Shown in pieces: positions 45,247 to 53,784 of a DNA stretch of 64,000 nt. A model generated the notes under the pieces. The model was not told the origin of the DNA. It made no database searches and saw nothing but the letters and a program-made list of their open reading frames with translations. The translations under genes and the position numbers were made by a program. Every line of letters starts with the position of its first letter. The stretch's first letter is position 1. The stretch is from Brevundimonas halotolerans (GTDB lineage: Bacteria; Pseudomonadota; Alphaproteobacteria; Caulobacterales; Caulobacteraceae): assembly GCF_003730275.1 (NCBI RefSeq), contig NZ_QTTA01000004.1, forward strand, positions 20,045-84,044, in the 5' to 3' direction.

Positions 45247-46492
45247 CGGCGGCCTCGTTGCGGGCGATGAAATCGCGCACCCGGGGGTAGATGTCATCGC
45301 GGAAGCGGCGACCGTTGAACACGCCGTAGTGGCCCACCTCAGGGTGGACATAGAGGGTGCGCCGGTCCTCGGGCACATTGGGGCACAGGCCGTGCGCGGC
45401 TTGGGTCTGGCCGACGCCGGAGATGTCGTCCTTTTCGCCCTCGACCGTCATCAGGCCGATGTCGGTGATCTTCGTCAGATCGACCTTGCGGCCCCGGTGT
45501 TCCAGTTCGTTGCGGGCCAGCAGGTGGTTCTGGAAGACGATGTCGATGGTCTGGAGATAGAATTCCTCGGTCAGGTCCAGAACCGACAGATATTCGTCGT
45601 AGAATTCCTCGTGCTTCTGGACCTCGTCGCCGTCGCCCGCGACCAGGTTCTGGAAATAGTCGTGCTGGGCGTCGCGGTGGCGATCCTCGTTCATCGACAT
45701 GAAGCTGTAGAGCTGGACAAAGCCCGGATAGACCCGGCGCCCGGCGCCCGGATAGGGCAGGGGCACGGTATGGATCATGTTCGACCTGAACCAGGCGAAG
45801 GGCCGGGCCTCGGCCAGACGGTTGGTGACGGTCGGCGACAGCCGCGCGTCGATGGGCGAGCCCATATAGGTCATGCTGAGCGGACGGTGCGGGTCCTTGT
45901 CCTCGGCCATCAGGGCACAGGCCGCGAGCACCGGCGGTCCCGGCTGGCAGACGCCCACGACGTGGACGCGCGGACCGATGGCGGTCAGCATCTCGCGGAT
46001 GTGGTCGATGTAGTCGAAGAAGTCGAACCGGCCTTCCAGCATCGGCACCTGACGGGCGTTGACCCAGTCGGTGACATAGACGTCGTGGTCCTGGAGGAAG
46101 CCCTCGACCGTGCCGCGCAACAGGGTGGCATAGTGGCCCGACAGGGGCGCCACGATCAGCACGGCCGGGCCGTCGGCCGGTTTGCCGGCCCGCTTGAGGT
46201 CGCCGAGATCCCGGGCAAAGCGGATCAACCGGCACCAGGGCGAGGTCCAGATGGTCTGCTGGGTCGTGCGCACCGGCAGGTTGTCGATGGTGACCACGTC
46301 CAGATTCCAGGCTGGCTTGCCATAGCGACGCGTCAGCCCCTCGAACACCTCGGCGGCGGCATAGGCGGTGCGCCCGATGGCGGTCTCGGCGGCCGGATTG
46401 AAGGGCGAGGACCAGAACGACCGGGCCAGCTGGGCCCCCAGTCGATACGGCGCGGCGGAGTAGTAGGAGAATTCGTGAAGGGAGTAGAGCAT
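45218..46492 (-). CDS. phaZ: Intracellular polyhydroxyalkanoate (PHB) depolymerase
   Basis: A 424-residue intracellular depolymerase that breaks down PHB granules. The N-terminus MLYSLHEFSYYSAAPYRLGAQLARSFWSSPFNP is standard and sets the start. As in the enzyme from Ralstonia eutropha, the nucleophile is a cysteine, C182 in VVGVCQPGPPVLA. The acid and base lie in VEGEKDDISG and HPEVGHYGVFNG. It fits with the 3-hydroxybutyryl-CoA dehydrogenase gene in this window. A palindromic GC/AT site overlaps the leader upstream. Confidence 0.95.
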   Translation of the reverse strand: MLYSLHEFSYYSAAPYRLGAQLARSFWSSPFNPAAETAIGRTAYAAAEVFEGLTRRYGKPAWNLDVVTIDNLPVRTTQQTIWTSPWCRLIRFARDLGDLKRAGKPADGPAVLIVAPLSGHYATLLRGTVEGFLQDHDVYVTDWVNARQVPMLEGRFDFFDYIDHIREMLTAIGPRVHVVGVCQPGPPVLAACALMAEDKDPHRPLSMTYMGSPIDARLSPTVTNRLAEARPFAWFRSNMIHTVPLPYPGAGRRVYPGFVQLYSFMSMNEDRHRDAQHDYFQNLVAGDGDEVQKHEEFYDEYLSVLDLTEEFYLQTIDIVFQNHLLARNELEHRGRKVDLTKITDIGLMTVEGEKDDISGVGQTQAAHGLCPNVPEDRRTLYVHPEVGHYGVFNGRRFRDDIYPRVRDFIARNEAAGDVSRRAAA

Positions 46493-46529
46493 GCGTCTCT
46501 TCAAATGGCGGCGGATGGCCTGCCTTACA

Positions 46530-46543
46530 ATGCAGCGCAGCAT
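46530..46543. promoter_or_regulatory. Palindromic site in the phaZ leader (PhaR-like, tentative)
   Basis: ATGCAGCGCAGCAT is a near-palindrome (two mismatches) about 40 bases before the phaZ start. TGC...GCA arrangements of this sort are found in sites of the PHB-responsive regulator PhaR. This is a weak match from memory. Confidence 0.3.
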
Positions 46544-46623
46544 AGTTCGTGAGGCACTGCAAAAGGATTATCGGGCATGGCGTAATCGTGAGGGGGCAGT
46601 CTGGGCCGGGGGTCGTGGAAATT

Positions 46624-46650
46624 ACCGTCTGAACCGTCTGAATGGTCTGA
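46624..46650. repeat. 9-bp repeat family, copy C
   Basis: On the minus strand TCAGACCA, then TTCAGACGG twice and a final T. It is the same sequence as the repeats at 472-527 and 711-739, with two units, located 46 kb away in another intergenic gap. Confidence 0.85.
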
Positions 46651-46844
46651 TTTCGCACCCCCGTCCGGCAGGCCGCGTGGCAACCGCATAGTATGGGGGA
46701 GATGCCGGCCCGGTTGGACAGAAGGGCTCGGGAAGCGGCAGGGTTGTTGAATACGCATGGCAATTCTGTCTACGCCCGGATAGCTGGGCCGTTCGGGCCG
46801 ACGCACCCTCGCCTGCCCCGCCGGGATCCTTTAAGGCCCATGGT

Positions 46845-48122
46845 GTGACCTCTTCGCTCGCCTTTCACCCTGACACCGGTCCCCGATCGCCCGTCGTCGT
46901 CATCGGCGCGGGGCCCGCCGGGCTGATGGTGGCCGAGCGGCTGTCGTCGGCGGGCCTGACGGTCGAAGTGCATGAGAGCATGCCCTCGCCGGCGCGCAAG
47001 CTCCTGATGGCCGGGCGTGGCGGGCTGAACCTGACCCACAACGAGCCGCTGGACCGCTTCCCCGCCCGCTATGGCGAGGCGGCACCGGGGGTCATGGACT
47101 GGCTGTCCCGCTTCGGGCCGCAGGATCTGCGCGACTGGGCCGACGGATTGGGCGCCGAGACCTTTGTTGGGTCCAGCGGGCGGGTCTTCCCCAAGGCGAT
47201 GAAGGCCTCACCCCTGCTGCGGGCATGGCTGCAGCGTCTGCAGGATCAGGGCGTGACCCTGCACAGCGGCTCTCGCTGGATCGGGTTCGAAAATGGCGCG
47301 CCCGTGTTCGAGCAGGCCGGCGAGAGTCGCCGTATCCCGGCCCGGGCGGTGGTGGTGGCGACCGGCGGCGCCAGCTGGCCCCGGCTGGGGTCGGACGGAC
47401 AGGGCCGGGGTGTGCTGGCCGACCTCGGCGTCCCCTGCACCGGCTTCCGGCCCGCCAATGTCGGGGTGCGGCTGGACTGGTCGGAGGAGTTCATCGCGGC
47501 CCATGCCGGTCAGCCACTCAAGGCCGTGGCCCTGACGCTCGAGCGACGCCGGGTCCGCGGCGAGGCCATGGTGACCCGATACGGGCTGGAGGGCGGCGCC
47601 ATCTATGACCTCGGCCCGGAGCTGCGTCAGGCGCTGGCCAAGGCGCAGGACGGCGGCGAGCCGGCCCGGCTCTATATTGACCTGCGACCGTCCGAGACGG
47701 CCGAGGCGCTCGCGGCCCGGCTGGCCAAGGCGCCGGCCAGCCTGTCGCGCGCCAATCGCCTGCGTCGTGCCGCACGCCTGAGGCCGGTCGAGGCTGCCCT
47801 GCTGCGTCAGGCGTCGCCCCTGCCTGCCGGGGCCAACGACCGGGCGCTGGCCGAGCGTCTCAAAGGTGTGCCGCTGGCGATCACCGGCCTTCAGGGACTG
47901 GAGCGCGCGATTTCCAGCGCGGGCGGGATTGACCTGGCGGCGCTGACGCCGGGTCTGATGGTCGTGGATCAGCCGGGGTTATTTGTGGCGGGCGAACTGC
48001 TGGACTGGGAGGCCCCGACCGGTGGCTATCTGCTGCAGGCGGTGATGGCGTCCGGCGTGGTCGCCGCCGACGCCGCGCTGGACTGGATCGCGGGCGCCGG
48101 CCCCGTTAGGGAAGCGGAATGA
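46845..48122 (+). CDS. TIGR03862/HI0933-type flavoprotein
   Basis: A 425-residue FAD-binding oxidoreductase-like protein. The dinucleotide-binding motif is VVVIGAGPAGLMVAERLSSAG, the HI0933 marker reads KLLMAGRGGLNLTHNE, and VVVATGGASWPRLGSDGQG and FVAGELLDWEAPTGGYLLQ close the FAD domains. This places it in the uncharacterised TIGR03862 branch, distinct from the relative at 19184-20371. The GTG start has AAGG at 8 bases. The stop overlaps the start of the esterase gene (ATGA). Reaction unknown. Confidence 0.88.
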   Translation: MTSSLAFHPDTGPRSPVVVIGAGPAGLMVAERLSSAGLTVEVHESMPSPARKLLMAGRGGLNLTHNEPLDRFPARYGEAAPGVMDWLSRFGPQDLRDWADGLGAETFVGSSGRVFPKAMKASPLLRAWLQRLQDQGVTLHSGSRWIGFENGAPVFEQAGESRRIPARAVVVATGGASWPRLGSDGQGRGVLADLGVPCTGFRPANVGVRLDWSEEFIAAHAGQPLKAVALTLERRRVRGEAMVTRYGLEGGAIYDLGPELRQALAKAQDGGEPARLYIDLRPSETAEALAARLAKAPASLSRANRLRRAARLRPVEAALLRQASPLPAGANDRALAERLKGVPLAITGLQGLERAISSAGGIDLAALTPGLMVVDQPGLFVAGELLDWEAPTGGYLLQAVMASGVVAADAALDWIAGAGPVREAE

Positions 48123-49261
48123 CCGACGCCCCCGAGATCCACGGCACCTGTCTCGACCGCTTCGCCCCGGTCAGGGACGCCTTCGCCCGCAACTTCACCG
48201 ACGGCCCCGAGGGGCTGGACGAGGTCGGCGCGCGCTTCACCGTCTGTCGCGCGGGCGAGGTGGTACTGGACCTGTGGGGCGGGCAGGCCGACAGCGTCCG
48301 CGACCAGCCGTTCGGGCCGGACACCCTCGCCCCCGTGTTCTCGACCGGCAAGGCGGTCATGGCGCTGATGATTGGCTGGGCGGTCGAGCGCGGCCTTCTG
48401 AACTATGAGGCACCGGTCGCCGCGATCTGGCCCGAGTTCGGTCAGGCGGGCAAGGCGGACATCACCCTGGCCCAGCTGATGAGCCATCAGGCCGGCCTTG
48501 CAGGACCGTCTCCGGCCATCGACCCCACCCTGTGGTTCGAGCCGGAAAAGGTGCTGGAGGTCCTGTGCCGTCAGGCCCCGCTGTGGGAACCAGGCACGGC
48601 CTCGGGCTATCACCCGATCACGGTCGGCTATCTGGCGGGCGAGGTATTCCGCCGCGCCGACGGCCGAACGATGGGGCAGGCGCTGAAGGCCGACTTTGCC
48701 GATCCTGCGGGGCTGGACCTGTGGCTGGGCCTGCCCGAGGCCGAGCACGCCCGCGTCGCCCGCATGAAGAAGCCGACCGCCGCGCCCGGTCTGGGACCGA
48801 TCGACGCCATCAAGACAGCGGCCTTCCTCGACAAGGGCTCGGCCCCCGCCGGACGCGGATCAGCAGAGTGGCGCAAGATGGAGATCCCCTCGGCCAATAT
48901 GCATGCGACCGCCGAGGCCCTGGCCCGCATGCTGGCGTTGGCCCTGCCGGAAGGGGTGGCGGGCAAGACCCTGTCGCCGGCGACGCGCACGGCCCTGATG
49001 CAACAACGGATTTCCGGGCCGGACCGGGTGCTGCCCTTTGACCTGTCGTGGGGCGCCGGAGTCATGCGCAATCAGGGCGGGGGGGCAGTGTTCGGTCCCA
49101 ATCCCGAGACCGTCGGCCACTGCGGCTGGGGCGGGTCGTGCGCCTTCGCCGACCCGACGACGGGCTTGACCGCCGCCTATGTCATGACCCGCCAGTCGCC
49201 CCACCTGATCGGCGACCCAAGGCCTGCGGCCCTGATCCGCGCGCTCTACGCCGCCCTCTAG
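48119..49261 (+). CDS. Beta-lactamase-fold serine hydrolase (EstB-like esterase)
   Basis: A 380-residue class C beta-lactamase-fold protein without signal peptide. The catalytic S-x-x-K is S-T-G-K in PVFSTGKAVMALMIG. The tyrosine motif is likely GYHPITVGYLAGEV and the third motif GHCGWGGSCAFADP. Cytoplasmic members of this group are usually esterases (EstB type) rather than penicillin-degrading enzymes. Coupled to the preceding flavoprotein gene and convergent with the next hydrolase, overlapping it by 4 bases. Confidence 0.88.
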   Translation: MTDAPEIHGTCLDRFAPVRDAFARNFTDGPEGLDEVGARFTVCRAGEVVLDLWGGQADSVRDQPFGPDTLAPVFSTGKAVMALMIGWAVERGLLNYEAPVAAIWPEFGQAGKADITLAQLMSHQAGLAGPSPAIDPTLWFEPEKVLEVLCRQAPLWEPGTASGYHPITVGYLAGEVFRRADGRTMGQALKADFADPAGLDLWLGLPEAEHARVARMKKPTAAPGLGPIDAIKTAAFLDKGSAPAGRGSAEWRKMEIPSANMHATAEALARMLALALPEGVAGKTLSPATRTALMQQRISGPDRVLPFDLSWGAGVMRNQGGGAVFGPNPETVGHCGWGGSCAFADPTTGLTAAYVMTRQSPHLIGDPRPAALIRALYAAL

Positions 49262-50316
49262 GAGGCCTGCTGTCCGGGGGTTTCCGGCATGGCCAGCGGG
49301 TCGGCCTTGGGTTGAGGCGTCGGCGACAGGTCCTGCACCGGCGAGACATAGTCCGCCATGGCGTCGAACTCCTCGAGAAAGACGGCCCGCATGGGGTCGG
49401 TCTCCATCAGCACCTCGTGCTTCGCGCCCGGCACCTCGACATAGCGACCGCGCCCGAGCCGTTTGGAGGCCCAGCGGTTGGTCTGCTTCCAGACGCGGTC
49501 GTCCTCGCCCGGCTGGACGATGGCGACCGGGATCTTCACGGCCTTGAGCGCCTTGGGCTTCAGCGCCCGTTCGCCGAGGTCGATGGCAAAGCCCAGCCAG
49601 CCCCAGGTCGGGCCGCCGACTGCCAGGTGGGGACAGGCGTACAGCTGCTGCCGCCACAGCTCATAGCGGGTCTCGTCCGAGGTCAGGGCATCGTTCTCGA
49701 AGCTGTGCTCGAAGGGATCGTCCGGATCGTCCAGCACATAGTCGCCGGCCTTGCCGTGGCGCAGGTTCCAGCGCACCGCCAGCTTGACCGACCACATCGA
49801 GCGCTTGCCGGTCTTGATCTTGAGCATGGGCGCGCTCAGCAACGCGCCGGAGATGCGGCTCTCGCCCATCTGCAGGCTCATCAGGTTCAGCGCGCCGCCC
49901 ATGGAATGGCCGACCATGATCCACGGCCGGGGCGCCCGGGTCTCGAACGCGTCCAGCAGGCGGGCATAGTCGTCGAGGAATTCCTCGACCGCCCGGGCGT
50001 GCCCCTTAAGCCGGTCGGGCAGCAGCCGCGCCGACAGCCCCTGCCCGCGCCAGTCGTGCGCCAGAACGCAAAAGCCGCGCGCCAGCAGATTGCCGATCAG
50101 TTCGAAGTATTTCTCGATCGGCTCGGTGCGACCGGGGCTGAGGATGACCGTGCCGCGCGGCTTGGCCGCCACCAGGGTGGAGGGCGTCCAGAAGGCGGCG
50201 CGCAGGCGCAGGCCACCCGCGCCCCGGAACCATTCGCCCTCGCCATGCGGCGGCGGTGACGCTCCGGGAACCCCCATCAGGGGGGCATTGGCAGCATAGG
50301 CAGCGACTCGGTTCAC
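49258..50316 (-). CDS. Alpha/beta hydrolase, lysophospholipase (PldB) type
   Basis: A 352-residue serine hydrolase of the monoglyceride lipase/lysophospholipase group. It shows GTVILSPGRTEPIEKYFELIGNLLARGFCVLAHDWRGQGLS, nucleophile elbow VGHSMGGALN, and the late histidine in PGAKHEVLMETDP. No signal peptide. The GTG start overlaps the stop of the methyltransferase-like gene upstream (GTGA), so it is co-translated with it. Confidence 0.9.
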   Translation of the reverse strand: MNRVAAYAANAPLMGVPGASPPPHGEGEWFRGAGGLRLRAAFWTPSTLVAAKPRGTVILSPGRTEPIEKYFELIGNLLARGFCVLAHDWRGQGLSARLLPDRLKGHARAVEEFLDDYARLLDAFETRAPRPWIMVGHSMGGALNLMSLQMGESRISGALLSAPMLKIKTGKRSMWSVKLAVRWNLRHGKAGDYVLDDPDDPFEHSFENDALTSDETRYELWRQQLYACPHLAVGGPTWGWLGFAIDLGERALKPKALKAVKIPVAIVQPGEDDRVWKQTNRWASKRLGRGRYVEVPGAKHEVLMETDPMRAVFLEEFDAMADYVSPVQDLSPTPQPKADPLAMPETPGQQAS

Positions 50317-51251
50317 TCGGGCTTCCTGAATTTGAGCGTCATCCGATCGCTCTCGCCGATTTCATCATATTCCGTGCGATCGAAGTCCGGGTCCGGCGGC
50401 TGGCCCTGGGGTGCGGTCAGCCGCATCGGGGGCAGGGTGTCGACGCCGAAGGGATGATCGCGGTCATCCCTTTCATTCGCGTTGATTTCGGAAGCGGACA
50501 CAAAGATAAAGCCGGCCTCGGCCGCCAGCTGGCGGACATAGGCCTCCTGGACATAGCCGCTGGCGGCGATCGGGTCCTGGTCTTTCTCGGCGGACAGGCG
50601 GTGCTGCTCAATGCCCAGTGTCGCGCCCGGACGCAGCACGGAATAGGCGTCAGCAAAGGCTTTCTCGGCGATGCCGGCCGCCATCCAGTAGTGCAGCCGG
50701 CTCATGAACAGCACCAGATCGGCGGTGTTGGCCTCGGCCACCGGGCCGCTGGTGGGGCCAAAATCGCTGTACTCGATCTCGCCATACAGGCGGGGGTTGG
50801 CACCGAACCGCTGTTCATAGGCGGTGACCAGAGCCGCCTGGGCCGGATCATTGCCGAGGCCGGCCTGGAAGTTCACGGCCACATATTTCCCGCCATTATA
50901 TGCCAGATAGGGGGCGAGGATCTCTGTGTACCAGCCGCTGCCTGGCCAGAAGTCGACCACGGTCATCTTGGGCTGCAGGTCGAAGAAGCGCAGGGTCTCG
51001 AACGGGTGGCGCCATTCATCGCGCGCTCTCTCTTCCCCGCGCCAGGCGCCGGCGATGGCCCAGGCGAGACTGCCCTCAGGCGGACCCTCGGGAACGGCGG
51101 GAGTATCCGGTGCCGGCTCGGCGGCCTTCTTGCGGTTATCGCAGGCCGCGACCAGACCGGCCATGCCGGCGCCGAGGATCAGGCCGCGGCGTGACGGTCG
51201 CATCAGGCCAGAGGCAGGCAACCGGGCGGCTCGGAAGGTCGGATCGGACAT
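50313..51251 (-). CDS. Exported methyltransferase-like lipoprotein
   Basis: A 312-residue protein with a twin-arginine-like signal ending in a lipobox (SRRGLILGAGMAGLVAAC, Cys37). The mature part has a class I SAM-methyltransferase fold: motif I-like VVDFWPGSGWYTEILAPYLAYNGG, then ADLVLFMSRLHYW and LRPGATLGIEQHR. It ends in EIGESDRMTLKFRKPE. The neighbouring gene encodes a paralogue with the same C-terminal tail. AGGAA precedes the ATG. SAM is not normally available outside the cytoplasm, so its activity there is puzzling; it may bind another ligand. Confidence 0.8.
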   Translation of the reverse strand: MSDPTFRAARLPASGLMRPSRRGLILGAGMAGLVAACDNRKKAAEPAPDTPAVPEGPPEGSLAWAIAGAWRGEERARDEWRHPFETLRFFDLQPKMTVVDFWPGSGWYTEILAPYLAYNGGKYVAVNFQAGLGNDPAQAALVTAYEQRFGANPRLYGEIEYSDFGPTSGPVAEANTADLVLFMSRLHYWMAAGIAEKAFADAYSVLRPGATLGIEQHRLSAEKDQDPIAASGYVQEAYVRQLAAEAGFIFVSASEINANERDDRDHPFGVDTLPPMRLTAPQGQPPDPDFDRTEYDEIGESDRMTLKFRKPE

Positions 51252-51365
51252 GTCGCGTTCCTGGGACACTTTCTCGGCTCGGTCACGGGTGGGCGACGCC
51301 GGGCAGGCCGACGGCCTGACCGGCTTAGCCAGCTTCGCAGGCAGGGTCAAAGCCGCCGTGTGCAA

Positions 51366-52151
51366 TCATTCCGGCTTGCGAAAGCGCAGGGTCATCCGGT
51401 CGCTTTCGCCGATGGCGTCATAGGCGGCCCGCTCGGCCTCGGTCAGGACGCGACCGTCGCCTTCGCTGCGCCGCACGGGCGGCAGGGTCCAGACGCCGAA
51501 CGGGTGGCTGTGGTCATCGGCCGGATTGGCATTGAGATCGCTGGACGCGTCCAGTTCAAACCCGGCCGCCAAGGCGGCGGCGATGACGTAGGACTCGGGC
51601 ACATAGCCGGTCGGGGCGCTCTGGTCGACGTCGCTGCCCGGAGGGGCCCGGTGCTGTTCCACGGCCAGAATGCCGCCCGGCTTCAGGCCGGCGAAGAACA
51701 TGGCCATGAACTCGTCCGTGCGCCCGGCGCGGTGCCAGTTGTGAAAGGCGCGCGCCACCAGGATGAAATCGGCCGAGCCGTCGGACACGCCCAGGCCGTC
51801 CTGGATGCGGTTGACCGGCACATAGGTCCCGCCGGTGGCCTCGGCATAGGGCTGCAGGATCTGCGTCCACCAGCCGTTGGCGCCGGGCTGGATCTCGACC
51901 ACGGTCTGGCCGGGCTGCAGGCCCCAAAAGGTCAGGCTCTCGTATGGGCGGCGATAGACGTCGCGGGCCCGGTCGGCTTCGGAGCGGCTGCCCGAGGCGA
52001 TGGCCGCCTTCAGCACCTCGTCTTCCTGGGTCATCGGCTGGATCAGTGCCGGGTCCTGGGCAGCGCGGGACGTCTGGGCGACAGCCGACGATGCGAGCGC
52101 CAGACCGGCGACGGTGGCCATCAGGACAAGCGGGCGAAGGGCGTGGGTCAT
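51366..52151 (-). CDS. Exported methyltransferase-like protein
   Basis: A 261-residue paralogue of the previous protein. It has a Sec signal peptide (LVLMATVAGLALASSAVAQ) instead of a lipobox. Motif I region: VVEIQPGANGWWTQILQPYAEATGG; also ADFILVARAFHNWHR and LKPGGILAVEQHRAPPG. The C-terminus AIGESDRMTLRFRKPE is nearly identical to the paralogue. The pair lies in tandem with about 115 bases between them and looks like an old duplication. Reaction and substrate unknown. Confidence 0.8.
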   Translation of the reverse strand: MTHALRPLVLMATVAGLALASSAVAQTSRAAQDPALIQPMTQEDEVLKAAIASGSRSEADRARDVYRRPYESLTFWGLQPGQTVVEIQPGANGWWTQILQPYAEATGGTYVPVNRIQDGLGVSDGSADFILVARAFHNWHRAGRTDEFMAMFFAGLKPGGILAVEQHRAPPGSDVDQSAPTGYVPESYVIAAALAAGFELDASSDLNANPADDHSHPFGVWTLPPVRRSEGDGRVLTEAERAAYDAIGESDRMTLRFRKPE

Positions 52152-52279
52152 GGGACGGATCCGGTCATGCTGAAAGGTGACCCTCAGCCTTAAGCGGCTG
52201 CGCCCGGAGGGCAAGCCGGATAGCTTTTCCGGGGGAGACAAATCGTCGCGCCAAAAATGCAGTCGGCGGCGTGGGCCCT

Positions 52280-52307
52280 CTTGACGTCGCCCTGTGTCAC
52301 CCCAAAT
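52280..52307 (+). promoter_or_regulatory. Sigma-32-like heat-shock promoter of hsp20
   Basis: CTTGACG (52280-52286), 14 bases, then CCCAAAT (52301-52307). This resembles the CTTGAAA / CCCATNT pattern of heat-shock sigma factor promoters. It would start a leader of about 120 bases before the hsp20 gene. Confidence 0.5.
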
Positions 52308-52380
52308 CCCTGACCGGGAGCGCCGATGTCGGGCTCCCGGGACGAGCGGCGCCGCAGAGCGGGTCGTGTCGCCCATAACC

Positions 52381-52436
52381 CCGCCGTCCGGGCAAATCGC
52401 CGGGCGGTTCAACCTTGCTGATCCCAGGAGGATGAT
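52381..52436 (+). promoter_or_regulatory. ROSE-type RNA thermometer before hsp20
   Basis: The ribosome site AGGAGG (52426-52431) can pair with CCTTGCT (52413-52419): four pairs, then a bulged G at 52417, then two more, with a six-base loop. A bulged G opposite the ribosome site in a TTGCT context is the hallmark of ROSE elements of small heat-shock genes in alphaproteobacteria. An upstream hairpin CCGCC...GGCGG (52381-52407) is the extra helix expected. Heat would open the weak helix and allow translation. Confidence 0.75.
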
Positions 52437-52919
52437 ATGCGTACCTATGACCTGACCCCCCTCTACCGTTCCGCCGTCGGCTTTGACCGTCTGGCCGGCA
52501 TGCTGGAAAGCGCCGCGCGCACCAGCGAAGCGGGGTGGCCCCCCTATAATATCGAGACGACGGGCGAGAACGCCTACCGGATCGAACTGGCCGTGGCGGG
52601 CTTTGCCCCGGAAGAGCTGACGATGGAGGTCAAGGAAAACCTCCTGACCGTCACGGGCAAGAAGGCGACTACCGGCGAGGACCGGACCTATCTGCATCGC
52701 GGCCTGGCCGAGCGTGACTTTGAGCGCCGCTTCCAGCTGGCCGACTATGTGGTGGTGACCGAGGCCCGGCTGGTGAACGGCCTGCTGACCGTCGATCTGA
52801 AGCGCGAGCTGCCCGAGGCGCTGAAGCCCCGCCGGATCGAGATCGTCACCGGTTCCCCGACGATTGAGGGCAAGGCCGAACCGAAGGCCCAGCCGAAGAT
52901 CGAGAAGAAGGCCGCATAA
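52437..52919 (+). CDS. Small heat-shock protein (Hsp20/IbpA family)
   Basis: A 160-residue alpha-crystallin-domain chaperone that holds unfolding proteins. The domain spans about residues 36-140: YNIETTGENAYRIELAVAGFAPEELTMEVKENLLTVTGKK and YLHRGLAERDFERRFQLADYVVVTEARLVNGLLTVDLKRELPE. The N-terminus MRTYDLTPLYRSAVGFDRL is typical of the rhizobial/IbpA class. The Lys/Ala/Glu-rich tail is likely flexible. Preceded by AGGAGG within a ROSE-like hairpin and followed by a strong terminator, so it is a single-gene unit. Confidence 0.95.
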   Translation: MRTYDLTPLYRSAVGFDRLAGMLESAARTSEAGWPPYNIETTGENAYRIELAVAGFAPEELTMEVKENLLTVTGKKATTGEDRTYLHRGLAERDFERRFQLADYVVVTEARLVNGLLTVDLKRELPEALKPRRIEIVTGSPTIEGKAEPKAQPKIEKKAA

Positions 52920-52955
52920 CCCCGGCGGTCTTCCTGTAGAATCCCCAATCGACCT

Positions 52956-52989
52956 GCGGCCCGGAGGCTTTCGCTTCCGGGCCGCTTTT
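52956..52989 (+). terminator. Rho-independent terminator of hsp20
   Basis: GCGGCCCGGA and TCCGGGCCGC form a perfect 10-bp stem with a ten-base loop, followed by TTTTCTT. Confidence 0.92.
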
Positions 52990-52995
52990 CTTGCG

Positions 52996-53529
52996 TCAGC
53001 TACGTTTGAGCGTGATGTACCAGGCCCCCTCGCCGCCGTGACGCCGGTGCGCCGGGGCGTAGGCGGCCACGACGCCGCGCAGGGCATGGCTGCGCAGCCA
53101 TTCGGGCAGGGAGGCGCGAATGACGCCCTCGCCGCCGCCGGCCCGGCGGCCGTGTCCGGTGATGACCAGCACCACGCGCAGGCCGCGCTGGTGCGCGCGC
53201 AACAAAAAGCCGGTCAGTACGTCCTCGGCCTGGAAGCGGCCATGGCCGTGCAGGTCCAGACGCGCCTCGATCGGCTCTCGCTCGCGCGACACGCGGCGGT
53301 GGCGGCGAGGGTCCAGATCGGACGGTGCCGACTGGGGCCGGGGCGCGGGCGATGGCAAGGGGGCTGGAGCCCCTCCGGAGGCTGGCCGGGGCCGATTCGT
53401 GGGGGCGGTCTGGACGGCTATGGGCGGGGGGACCGGCATGCGGCGCGGGGCCAGCGGCGTGACGGTTGAGGCCACGCGCTGCCACAGTCGTTCGCCATCT
53501 TCAGTTGGGCGATCAGATTTGCGGGTCAT
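52996..53529 (-). CDS. Smr-domain protein (putative nicking endonuclease)
   Basis: A 177-residue protein. The N-terminal 80 residues are Pro/Arg-rich and probably disordered. The C-terminal Smr domain (about 85-177) has the LDLHGHGRFQAED and VITGHGRRAGGGEGVIRASLPEWL motifs of the MutS2 C-terminal family, whose members nick DNA or RNA. It overlaps the HTH gene upstream by 17 bases, so the genes are co-transcribed. Substrate unknown. Confidence 0.9.
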   Translation of the reverse strand: MTRKSDRPTEDGERLWQRVASTVTPLAPRRMPVPPPIAVQTAPTNRPRPASGGAPAPLPSPAPRPQSAPSDLDPRRHRRVSREREPIEARLDLHGHGRFQAEDVLTGFLLRAHQRGLRVVLVITGHGRRAGGGEGVIRASLPEWLRSHALRGVVAAYAPAHRRHGGEGAWYITLKRS

Positions 53530-53761
53530 CGACCGGTTCGTCCCCCACCCCGGCCGGGCCCGGATCGCGGGACAGCAGATCGCCGGGCTGGCAGCCCAGT
53601 TCGCGGCACAGGGCGTCCAGCGTCGAGAACCGGACGGCGCGCGCCTTTCCGGTCTTGAGGATGGACAGATTGGCCACGGTCACACCGACGCGGTCGCTGA
53701 GCTCCGTCAGGGACATGCGCCGCTCCTGCAGCAGTCGATCAAGTTGGACGCGGATGGCCAT
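53513..53761 (-). CDS. XRE-type HTH regulator (YozG-like)
   Basis: An 82-residue protein made almost entirely of a Cro/C1-type helix-turn-helix (IRVQLDRLLQERRMSLTELSDRVGVTVANLSILKTGKARAVRFSTLDALCRELGCQPGDLL). Regulators of this type are often paired with a DUF2975 membrane protein, which is exactly the gene upstream here. Together they probably form a small membrane-linked regulatory unit. Confidence 0.9.
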   Translation of the reverse strand: MAIRVQLDRLLQERRMSLTELSDRVGVTVANLSILKTGKARAVRFSTLDALCRELGCQPGDLLSRDPGPAGVGDEPVDDPQI

Positions 53762-53784
53762 GGGGAAACTCTAGTCGATGCGGA

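Larger units (their letters stand above)
46493..46844. other. Intergenic region with a repeat copy
   Basis: A 352-base gap between the divergent phaZ and flavoprotein genes without a credible gene of its own. It holds a palindromic site near the phaZ start and copy C of the 9-bp repeat family. The promoters of both genes should lie here, but no clear -35/-10 pair stands out. Confidence 0.65.
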
